Positions 1 through 9,568 of a stretch of 64,000 nt of DNA are shown piece by piece; the first letter of the stretch is position 1; each line of letters begins with the position of its first letter. The translations under genes were made by a program, and so were the position numbers. The notes under the pieces are model-generated. The model saw nothing but the letters and a program-made list of their open reading frames with translations, did not search any database and was not told the DNA's origin. This stretch comes from Rutstroemia sp. NJR-2017a BVV2 (Eukaryota > Ascomycota > Leotiomycetes > Helotiales > Rutstroemiaceae). The stretch lies in NCBI GenBank assembly GCA_002946415.1, contig NJPS01000047.1:1-64000 (forward strand). Direction: 5' to 3'.

Positions 1-770
1 GTTGGGCGTCGGCGAGGCTTCGGGGGCATAGGAGGCTGCTCTACTTTGTCCTCCTCGTCATTGTAGAACCTCAATTTCTCTGCTTTCCCCCACCAACTGA
101 TCCAAGCAGCAATATGGAATCGGACACCTTTAAGCGGCAGTCTTTCTTCGATATTCTCTGGCCTATCGCGAGTTCCTTGCTCCCGGAGAACTCTACCTTA
201 AGTCTGGGAAGTAGGATCAATATGTGCTTCATCCGTAAAGACTATATGATCCCAAAAGCCGAACACCTCGTCGTACAAATGCTCGTTCCCATAGACCGTC
301 CGATCTTCATGATTCTTAGGTGAAATGACCTTCTTTATAAAGGCACAAAGATACCTCCTACCCTTCTTAGTATGCTCCTTGAGTTTCCGCTGTAGTTGAC
401 GCTTTTGAACTGGAATTTTGTGGTATTCTATTTGGGCATCAAGTGGCTGTTTGCGGATAGGATTTTTGGACGGAGAAACCAGCATCTTACACATCGATTT
501 AGTAACTCTTGAGTTACGTCCAAGCACTTTAGACCTTGGCCGTGTATGCCGCTTTGCCTCCTCGCCCATATCCAAGTATTGCTTGCGCCATTTCTGTCCT
601 GTTGACTTTGCGATGCCATATTCTTTCGCTATCGTACGAACAGCTTTAGAGTTGCCCTCCTGCGCTAGCGCGTTAAAGAACATAGTCTTTCTTGGAGTAT
701 CAGCTTCCCCACCTCCTAGAGGACCAGGAGAAGGAGTCCTAAAGGGTCTCAAGCGTGTTGGTGGCGCCAT
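1..770 (-). pseudogene. decayed Tc1/mariner-type transposase, cut by the window edge
   Basis: The reading frame starts at an ATG at 770 and runs 190 codons on the minus strand. It has an N-terminal helix-turn-helix (residues about 40-75, with IAKEYGIAKSTGQKW) and then the first part of a DDE catalytic domain around FTDEAHID, holding the first catalytic aspartate. A TAA at 198-200 interrupts it, but the same frame stays open beyond the stop to base 1 and still reads like transposase. The element is therefore one frame with at least one nonsense change, not a short gene. The TAA follows an ACT codon and could come from CAA by one C-to-T change, as RIP produces. Codons after the first D lie off the left edge, so the DD(E/D) spacing and exact subfamily cannot be read. 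I did not find terminal inverted repeats near 770-860. Confidence 0.75.
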
Positions 771-1061
771 GATTGTAGTTGTTGATGATTAAATGCATAT
801 GGCTAAAATGATGATATTTACGCTTATGGCCCGTGCGCACGGAATTCTGTCACCCACTGTTGCCTTCAACACCTGGTAAACAAATCGCGCGCGTCCAGAA
901 GCTTTCTTCCCCTCTTCAGGTCGCGATATCAAACAATTACTTCGCTCAATACGATTCAGAACTCCGAAATAACTTGATTAAAGCACCTGATAAATCCAAG
1001 TTCAATCACGTCCCTGCGCCAAAGCTCCAATTGCACGTAAATTCTCTTCTTGAACGCCAAA

Positions 1062-3185
1062 ATGGCCGTCCAAGATGTTGCTATCAACTTCTTCACTTTT
1101 GAAAGTCGCATGGCTTCCTTCCAAACTGCGCAGCCTATCAAAGGTCGCAGAGCTTCCAGTGCTCACTCAAAGGTACCTAAAAACATGAAATGGCCGCACA
1201 AGTTCTTGCAGCCCGAACAGGTTAGTTATGCACCTCACATTTTCGTTGGCTATCCTAACGCGCGCAAAGCTTGCAAAAGCAGGCTTCTTCTTTTACCCTT
1301 CGCAACCAAATCCAGATAATTGCACATGCTACCTATGCCATAAGTCGATTGACGCGTGGGAAGAGGGCGATGACCCATTAGCGGAGCATCTTAAACATTC
1401 TCCCGATTGTGGATGGGCTATTGTGCAAACTATCGAGACACAAGATGGCGAGCTGAGCCAGGAATTTCCTGGGAGCGCAAAGATGGTTGATGCTAGGAAA
1501 GCAACGTTTGGAGGAGTATGGCCTCACGAGTCTAAGAAGGGGTGGAAATGCAAGACCAAGCAGGTAGGATGCTCACATCACGTATTGGAGCGGAGATACT
1601 AACGCGCTGCTAGTTGGCAGATGCTGGCTGGAAATATACTCCAACATCAGAATCGGATGACATGGCGACCTGCACATATTGCTCGTTAGCTTTGGATGGG
1701 TGGGAGCCCTCTGATAAGCCATTGGAAGAGCACTTTAATCGATCACCAGAGTGTGCTTTTTTCACCTTGGTCGAGGAGCATAAGGCTGCTGCGAAAAAGC
1801 CTAAAGCTAGGAAAGGTAGAGCATCGAAAGCCTCTAGAATGTCTACACAGTCAGTCGCTACTGTTCTTGACGAGGACATAATACAGCCTGAACCGACTAC
1901 ACGGGGCCGCAAAACGAAAGCTAGGGCGTCTACCGTTTCAGTCAATACTACCATGATGGATAATACTACCATGGTGGACAACACTACCATGGTGGACGAT
2001 ACTGCCATGATGGACGATACTACCATGATGGATGAGGTCCAACCAGGACCATCCAAGCGAGGTAGAGCGACCAAGACTAGAACTTCGACACTGTCAGTTA
2101 ATACTACTACTGTGCCTGAAGAAGTCCCAGAGCCTCCTGCCAAGAAGGGCAGGGCAGGCAAAACTAGGAACTCGACTATATCAGTCAATACGACTGTGAT
2201 TGGCGAAGATCAACCGATATTGCCGCCTAAGAAAGGCAAATCAGCTAAAAGTAGGAATTCCGCTATATCAATCAATACTACCATGATGGATGAAGATCAG
2301 CCCGAACCTCCCAAACGAGGTAGGCCGACTAAAGCTAGAAATTCGGGTGTTTCAGTCAACACTACCCTAATGGACGAAGACCAGCCCGAACCTCCCAAAC
2401 GAGGTAGACCGACTAAAGCTAGAAATTCAAATGTGACAGTTGACAATACCACTTTAATCGACGAAGATACCGTTATCCCTACCACGGAGGAACAACCAGC
2501 AGCATCAAATGCCGAGATCACTGCCGTCGATGAAGATATCATTGTGCCTACTAAAAAAGCACAATCAACGGCATCAAGCACTAATACTAAAAGTACTCGT
2601 GGAAGAAAGAGAAAGAGTGAGGAAGTGGAGGGTGACACGGAAACTTCAAACCCGGCCCTGAAAAAAGCTGCTCGCGGTGCAGCATCAAGATTGGCCTCAA
2701 AAGCTTCAGTTGCCCCATTAAGGGCGCCAAGTCCAGAAGAACGAGTGCCTTCTCTATCCCCCCAATCTTCCCAATCATCCGACGCAGAAAACCACCCCCC
2801 ATCTTCACGACCTTCCCTCCAAAAACCCTCCACACCTCCAGCAGCTACACCTATCCACCTCAGCAGCTCACCCTCCAAACGAAATATTATCGCTGGACCT
2901 CAATCAACCGTTCCCTGGGAAGAAGTCGACATTGAAACTTTCTTCACTGGGGGTACGGATGAGAACGATCCAGAGAAAAACTTCTTCAGCGCATCGCTCG
3001 ACAAGCTGAAGAATGGCGATCTGAGCAGCCCGGAGAAGAAGATGACGGTGGAACAGTGGATCTACCATAACGCAGAGGTCGCGGAGCAGAAGCTGAAGGA
3101 GGAGTGTGAGAGGATGGTGGGCTTGTTCGAGATGCAGGGTATGAAGGCGTTGGCGAGTTTAGAGGCTATTCAGGTTGTGCCGTGA
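1062..3185 (+). CDS. bir1: Bir1/survivin-family inhibitor-of-apoptosis-repeat protein (chromosomal passenger complex)
   Basis: Three exons (1062-1220, 1270-1563, 1614-3185) encode about 674 aa. The introns are 49 and 50 bases, and both leave the frame between codons. There are two BIR zinc-binding domains. The first crosses intron 1 and has CYLCHKS, then H and C in HLKHSPDC. The second crosses intron 2 and has CTYCSLALDGW, then HFNRSPEC. The middle (about residues 190-450) is low complexity, with Lys/Arg-rich motifs such as PPKRGRPTKARNS in tandem. The last 90 residues are charged and predicted helical. Fungal Bir1 is the survivin-like subunit of the Aurora B/INCENP complex at centromeres and in anaphase, and two N-terminal BIRs plus a C-terminal helix match that family. 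The start is the first ATG in frame before the first BIR. The gene is convergent with mad1. Confidence 0.9.
1950..2440 (+). repeat. in-frame tandem repeats in the Bir1 linker
   Basis: Within exon 3 a unit of about 66 bases is repeated. It encodes variants of SVNTTLMDEDQPEPPKRGR followed by PTKARNS. The copies at about 2270-2335 and 2338-2403 are nearly identical, with more diverged copies upstream. A shorter 15-base unit (DNTTMVD/DDTTMMD) is expanded at 1953-2030. The repeats keep the reading frame. Confidence 0.8.
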
Positions 3186-3799
3186 AGTGAAAGTTTGCAG
3201 TGGATACCATTGTGTGGAGTTATGGTTATGGACATGGATAGGCCTTGGAGTTTGAGGGGATTGTTGTTTTGTATGCTACTTGTAGCCTGGAGTAAAGCCT
3301 GGTTTCTGGTGCTTGGATACGGGAGGATAAATATACCACCTGAAGCTCAGAATAGAATGGTGGTTAGGGAATGAGTCGGTTTTGGATACAATTGAAAACG
3401 ATCAACAATTAAAATGTGTTTCTGATTAGATCAATGATTGCTCTGTTTCGGGATAGGTTGATTGGACAGATTCATAAAGCAGACGGAAGCATTTCCCATT
3501 TTATTTCTCTCAGGAATTTCGTGCAGGTATCGACATGGTGTCATGGACAGACTTTGAAGACAAAATGCAACAATTAACTAATTTGATATTGAAAAATCGG
3601 AAGCGTCTTTGCTTAAACCCAAGCCATAGGCTGTCCCCAAACTCCAGAGCTCCGCGAGATATTGTAGCCATACAAGCAATCTTACATAAAACCAAATCAC
3701 CATTCACCATTCACCATTCCAAACACCCATTCCCATCCGCCTATGATCACTTTCCCTCCATCCCCATCCACCTATAATCTCCCCCCTTCCATCCCCCTC
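3186..3799. other. intergenic gap between two convergent genes
   Basis: This 614-base gap holds the 3' ends of bir1 (plus strand) and mad1 (minus strand). A pyrimidine-rich stretch with short CATTCACCATTC repeats lies at 3700-3800. I see no further gene in it. Confidence 0.6.
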
Positions 3800-6172
3800 C
3801 TACCCCACACTAACCGTTGCATCCCCCCTCTTCTCCTCATAAAACTCCAACGTCAACGCCGCCAAAAAACACGGAATGCTCCCTCTCCCATTAACCCAAA
3901 ACTTCAGATTCTCCCAAATCCTCCCCGCGAACTTACTTTCCGGCCCGCCGCTCACCTTCATCGTGCCCCTCTCCCCATCAAACACAATACTGTTCTCCTC
4001 CTCCCCCACACTGGGATAGAAGAACGACGTCACTTTCAGCTTGCCGTTGGGCTGGAACACCACGTCCCAGCCGAGCAGCGACGAGATGCCCTCGCGCAGC
4101 TCTTGGGATTTCGCTGACCAGACTTTCTTCAGGCGGTCGTTGCGGAGGCGCTCTTCTTTGAGCTGGGCTTGCGCTTCGAGGACGAGGTGTTGTTGGGTTT
4201 GTAAGGTGGAGAGCGGAATGGAGGAGGCTGGGGGTTGGGAGGTGGTTAGTTGGTGCAGGAGGTCGGCGTTTTCGGCGCGGAGGGCGGTGATGGTGGAGAG
4301 CTTGATGGCTTCGAAGTTGGAGGTGGGGTTGTCGCGGAGGGAGAGGATGCGGGTTTGGGAGTGGGTTGTGGCGGCTGTGAGACGTTCTTGAGTGACGGAG
4401 AGTTCTTTCTCGAGAAGCTTTTGAGAGGTTTGCAGATTGTTGATTGTGTCTTGCAATTTGCGGTTTTTGCGTGATAGGAGACCGATTCGTTCGTTTTCTT
4501 CCGCGGTTTCTTCGCGGGGTCGTTTGGTGCCGGCTGAAGGAGACGCTAGTGGTTGCGCGACTTCGGCTTTGGAAAGATCGGCTTGGAGGGACTGTACTTC
4601 TTGTCTGTATTCATCTACAAGGCGCTCTAGCTCGTCAATACGCTTGATTTTCGCGTCATCGATATTCTCGCCTTCACCAAATGCTTCATCTTCAGCATCA
4701 AAGGTCTTGAGCTGGGCTCGGAGATATTCGACTTCTTTGATTGCTAATGCACGCTGTCGCTCAAGTCGCAATCGAGCTTTGGCATCTCCACCGCTACCGC
4801 CTCCAGTTGACCTTAACTTGTCGAGCTCTTCATTCAGCGTTTTCTTGTCGTTTTGTAGTCCTTCAATTATATTATCTCTGTCAAGAACCTCAGATTCCAT
4901 TGCGCCCGTTCTCTCGAGTAATGTAGCGTTCTTGATCTTCTCCTCAACTAGTGCTCTCGCCAAATCTTCTGGGGACTCGAATTTTAGCTCTCCTTCTGGT
5001 CCACTCTGGTCTCGAAGATATGCAGTCCACGCCAGTCGCTCATCCTCAAGTCTTTGTCGCTGGAGTCGTGCCTCTCCAAGTTCATTTTGAAGATCATCCA
5101 TTGCATCGACTTTCCTCTGGAGACTTCTCTTTTCCTCTTCGACAACCTCAACACTCTTGTGAAGTCTCTTGTAATGCTTAAGCTCGGCTGCTTGCTCTCG
5201 ATTTGATGCTTCTAGATTGCGAATGTGCGTGACCTGCTCGCCGAGTTCTCTCTTGATTATCTCTAGAGTATCCGCATCTCCAGTTTGAGCTTTTAGTCGC
5301 AAGACTTCTGCTTCAAGCGCTCCAAATTCTGTATCCTTATTTGCTAACTGCTGCTGCGCTTCTTGTAGCAAGGCCTCTCTGGTATCAGAATCTTGTTGTA
5401 AACTCTCGACGCTTTGCTGTAAGGTCTTGTTTCTGCTCTCGAGTTCGGCGACCTTCCTTTCTAGTATCCGACTGCCCTCCTCACTTTCTGTCTTGAGATC
5501 TTCCACTTCTTCCTCCAGCTGGCGCTTGTTCTCCTCCGACTCACGAATCCGTTTCTCTAATGCCATCTTTTCATTGCTGGCATTGTCTCGGATCTCCATC
5601 AATTCCTTTTGTATCAACTCATATTGTCGCAATGCGGAGTTTCTTTCTGACTCTGCATTTTGCTTTGCTTTGAAGTCCTCTTCAGATTTCCTCCGTGCAT
5701 CTCGAAGTTCATCTTCGTGTCGTAACTTCGCAAGTTCCTCCTCCTGTTTATGGCTGTCAATTGTGTATCTCAGTGTCTTGACTTCGGCTTTCAAATCATC
5801 TAGTTCTTTGCGCCGCTTCTCGGAATCCTGCTCGCTTTCGCCGTAGCTGGGTTCTCTTCTGTGATCTCCGGAAAGCGTGCGGACTGACTGTCTAAATTGA
5901 CCTGATCGTGAAGGTGGTCTATTGGTCGATTCTGCACCCGTCAAAAAGTCGAAGCTTGGCTGCGTATTGGCCGCACGAGCAATTGCAATCTGAAATGCGT
6001 TGTATTAGCGGACAATAGTAAATAGATGTTTGCGCAAGTATTCGAAAACAAAGCTTACTCTTGACTGAACACGAGGTAGGCCACTACTTCCCATGCTGGT
6101 TCTGTGTCCACCACTGGTAGAAGATCTTCTACCCGTGGACTCCCCGAGCTTTTGGGGCGTATGCGCCCTCAT
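3800..6172 (-). CDS. mad1: spindle assembly checkpoint protein Mad1
   Basis: Two exons (6172-6059 and 5989-3800) with a 69-base intron encode about 767 aa. Apart from a Ser/Arg-rich head, nearly the whole protein is heptad-rich coiled coil up to about residue 660. It then has the Mad1 C-terminal part: RDNPTSNFEAIK, a helix with LKKVWSAKSQELREG, and a globular end with LLGWDVVFQPNGKLKV and the predicted RWD-like fold. Mad1 is the coiled-coil scaffold that recruits Mad2 to unattached kinetochores and binds Bub1 through its C terminus. The start at 6172 is chosen because the short first exon (MRAHTPKKLGES) joins in frame through a GTAAGC donor and TTTCAG acceptor. The length suits fungal Mad1 (about 650-770 aa). 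The gene is divergent from tam41. Confidence 0.9.
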
Positions 6173-6791
6173 TTTTGTAGGCGTTTGAAACTGCAGGTTT
6201 GGCGTGGTCGGATTGTCGCGGTGTTGAGCTTGAAGTTATGAAAGAGAACTGTGTTCCGCTTACGTAATATAATTATTTGAAAACATGGAGTTCCTGTTGG
6301 CGGGGTGAAGCTCGGAATAAAAGTGACTTTTTGAATTGGAAAGATGATGAGGTACTCAAGTGTACATATCGTGTGCCATCAATCCAGCCAAGTATCATGT
6401 TCCTTTGTAATATATCTACCAGTTCCTGAAATATCCTGTCGATCTGAGAGCGCTCTCTTCTCATTACGTCCGAACGCTCGTTCCGTTGAGGTTTCCCTTG
6501 CCGGATATGACCCTTTCTTTGACGCGAGTTCTGGCCAAGCCGCCAATTACTGGTACGTACCTGACCTAATCCGCAACTAAGAAAGTCCGCGCTGACTAAG
6601 AAAGTTTCTCACCGAATTAGCAGAACAGTGGATACGGGGATAGCAAGCTCCATTCTTTCCCCCATGGACCGACATCATAACGAACACATATGGATTTCTA
6701 CAAGCGGTGACGAGTCCGCAGCATATCGCTGCTCCCGTACATATAAACAAAAGATTCGCATGGGATAAAGCCCTTCCTAGCGACGGACACA
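6173..6791. promoter_or_regulatory. shared divergent promoter region of mad1 and tam41
   Basis: This 619-base gap lies between the two divergent start codons and holds both upstream regions. No open frame in it looks like a gene, and I could not assign a specific regulatory site. Confidence 0.5.
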
Positions 6792-8421
6792 ATGGCAACC
6801 AGACAGCTTTCTGTAAGGACATCCTCGAGGAACTCCTGGCTCGCATGCTGGACAACTAATAACCCCTTCTGAATAGATCGCGAGAGCCTTCAGGTCCGCC
6901 AAGGCGTGGCCACCGACACCCTATACGGGATGGGCATACCGATTCCTAGAACGGCGCATATCGACGACGAGTAAGCTTGGTTTTGCGACAAGGGATTCGT
7001 CATCTCCGGGAGCAGATGGTGTCAACGGTCAATCAAATTCATCCTCTTCCAAAAGCTCTGGAGCCGCGACTCCTGAGAGTTCTAAAGAGTCTACGAATAC
7101 AAGTTCTGCTACTTTAGCTAGCAGTATTCCCGCCCCAGCCGATTGGGAGGATAATCCGAATTACAACATCGAAAAGTTCTCAGAGCTCCCGCATTCGAAT
7201 TTCGGTGTCAACCAGCATATGGTGATTAATGATGAGTTCAAGGAAGCTCTGCGACAGATATTATGGCAATTCAGAGCTCCAATCCGGTATGCGTTTGCAT
7301 ACGGGTCCGGCGTTTTCCCACAGTCGAGGCACACCAAGGCAACGGCGTCGAGCATTGCATCAATTCATCCCAAACCTTCACCAGCAATAGTCGAACAACA
7401 GGGAGGGACTCCGAAGATGATCGACTTTATATTCGGCGTTTCGTTCACCCAACATTGGCACTCCCTAAATCTAATGCAGCATCGAGATCACTACTCTGCG
7501 CTCGGTTCACTCGGCTCAGGAGCGGTCACTGCAGTTCAAGAGAAATGGGGTGCAGGTGTCTACTTCAATCCATATGTCACGGTCAATGGAACTTTAATAA
7601 AGTACGGCGTTGTAAATCTCGACACACTTTGCACTGATCTTTCCGAATGGACAACACTCTATCTTGCAGGGCGATTACAGAAGCCGGTCAAGATTCTGCG
7701 CGATGACCCGCGAGTTCGTCTTGCCAATCAAGTTAATTTGATTTCCGCTTTGAGAGCTGCGCTCCTACTTCTTCCTCCAAAATTTACAGAAGAAGAACTT
7801 TACGGCACGATTGCGAGTATAAGTTATATGGGCGACCCAAGAATGGTGCTCCCGACTGAGGATCCCTCCAAGGTAGCCAATATTGTTGGAAACAACCTAC
7901 CGCATTTCCGTCGTTTATATGCGCCATTGATTGAAACATTACCTAACGTCAGCTTCAATGATTCCAAATGCATAGATCCTTCATGGGCATCTGACCCTTC
8001 GACAAATGTGCGTCTGGAACAAGATATGGATCCTATCCGCAGAGGAAACATGGTGAGGAGATTACCGAAAGCTTTCCGAGCGAAACTATACTTTCAATAT
8101 CAAAAGAAATACCAGATACCCCAACTAGAGTTCAATAAAATGCTCGAGGCATCTCAGGATGAGGACGCTACGAGAATTATGAGAAGACAGGGCGGTGGTT
8201 TCGAGCAGAGAATTGCCCGAGAACCGCCAGAGGATCTAAGATCCGAGGTTAGAAGTGTCATTCGAAAAACCATCGGATGGCCAAGCACAAGTCAGAGTCT
8301 AAAAGGACCCTTCACCGCCGGTATTCGAAAGACGTGGCGATACACGTCAGAAAAGATGGCGAAGCATTCAGAAGGGAAACGGAAAGCTGCTGAGAAAGCA
8401 AAGGAAACAAAGGAAGAATAG
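6792..8421 (+). CDS. tam41: mitochondrial phosphatidate cytidylyltransferase Tam41
   Basis: Two exons (6792-6812 and 6877-8421) with a 64-base intron encode about 521 aa. The first exon gives only seven residues (MATRQLS), which begin an Arg/Ser-rich mitochondrial presequence completed in exon 2. Tam41 makes CDP-diacylglycerol from phosphatidic acid and CTP at the matrix face of the inner membrane, the first committed step towards cardiolipin. The family signature is clear: a nucleotidyltransferase-like AYGSGVF motif near residue 150, MIDFIFGVS near 188, HWHSLNLMQHRDHYS just after, and the central block GVYFNPYV with KYGVV. The C-terminal extension (EKMAKHSEGKRKAAEK) is basic. Length is near the usual 400-550 aa. 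It is transcribed away from mad1. Confidence 0.92.
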
Positions 8422-9568
8422 GTGGGACTTTGAAAACTCTTTGGTGACGACGAGATGATCATTGCTGAGCTGTATTTTATGGCGTATTGTATATAAATGG
8501 AATCCGTAGCTGGACTCTTACATGGTTCCTTACTGAATATTCAGAGGAGGCCTAATTCATAACACTTTTATTTTTCATGCAGTATTCCCTAGATATTTCA
8601 TGACGTTCTATCAGCATCGAGGCAGATGTAATCACTATCAAGAAAACCCTATTGAGCTTGATATTGAGTCTGTCGACTCCATCCCGTCGCAGAGTGTATA
8701 AAGAGTGACGGAGTGAAGAGGGAGATGCAGTGCGTACTGAGTAATGCACTATCCTGCATTTCTCTCCTTTTCTGCACTTGTGGATGCTCGCATGATTTAT
8801 AATCGTTGATCTCCGAGTGTTCAGGAACAATAGAACGTTATCCCGCCGTGGCAATAAGGGGAATAATTTAAGATTACTGGCAAAAATTAAAGTTACCCCG
8901 CGAAACCCTGATGAGGAAAGTTTAAAAGATGGGATATGAGCTTAAATAGACATCCAAAATCGCATAAGTTATGTAGCTTCGGACTACAGAGTAAAATGCA
9001 TGTCTATTTTTGGCAATCCATGGTTGGCTGTGAGCCTGTGAAGCCTAACTTGTGGAATAGGATCGAAATTGATATCAAATCATGAAACTGTGCCTGAATG
9101 CTTGTACTATCTTGACGTTTTTACGTACAGACGGTACAGTAAGCCAGCCCCCAACATTGAAATGAGCGGTTAGACGTGACGACGGCTAGATTAAAAGCTT
9201 GTTAGGACTGGGTTACCTAGCTATAGGATGCTCAAAAAAACAGAGCTGTGCCTCGCAACTGCTCCCTCCGACTTATCATCCTAGATAACTGCGCAGAATA
9301 TAGAGGCTCGAGGTTGTAGCAGTGCGTGAAAGAATGGGAATCTATGATAGGAAACGCTGGTGGCGCTGCGGGTCCTCTCTTTCCAGTGGTCGCTGCATGG
9401 TCAGAGGAGTCAACCCCATGTTAGTGTAGTCCTGAGCATAAAATTACCAGCCGCAAAAATGCCCCATAATGTTGACGAAGAACACAGACCTCTTTCTTCA
9501 GGGCGATGGACTTCTCTGCTCCTTCTTTTCCTCTTATTTCTGAACTCGAATAAGGTTCACCGTTCAAC
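8422..9568. other. intergenic stretch, nothing recognised
   Basis: The stretch lies between tam41 and the decayed DUF3176 gene. It is AT-rich downstream of tam41. Only short, shadow-like open frames are present. I see no RNA gene, clear repeat or coding signal. Confidence 0.5.

Noticed and set aside
1610..2188. 192-codon minus-strand frame opposite Bir1
   Set aside because: It is the antisense of the Bir1 repeat region. Its Val/Ser/Leu-rich repeats mirror those of the sense repeats and there is no promoter or splice support.
4437..5090. 217-codon plus-strand frame inside mad1
   Set aside because: It is the antisense of the coiled coil. Ser/Arg runs are the usual shadow of Glu/Leu-rich coding DNA.
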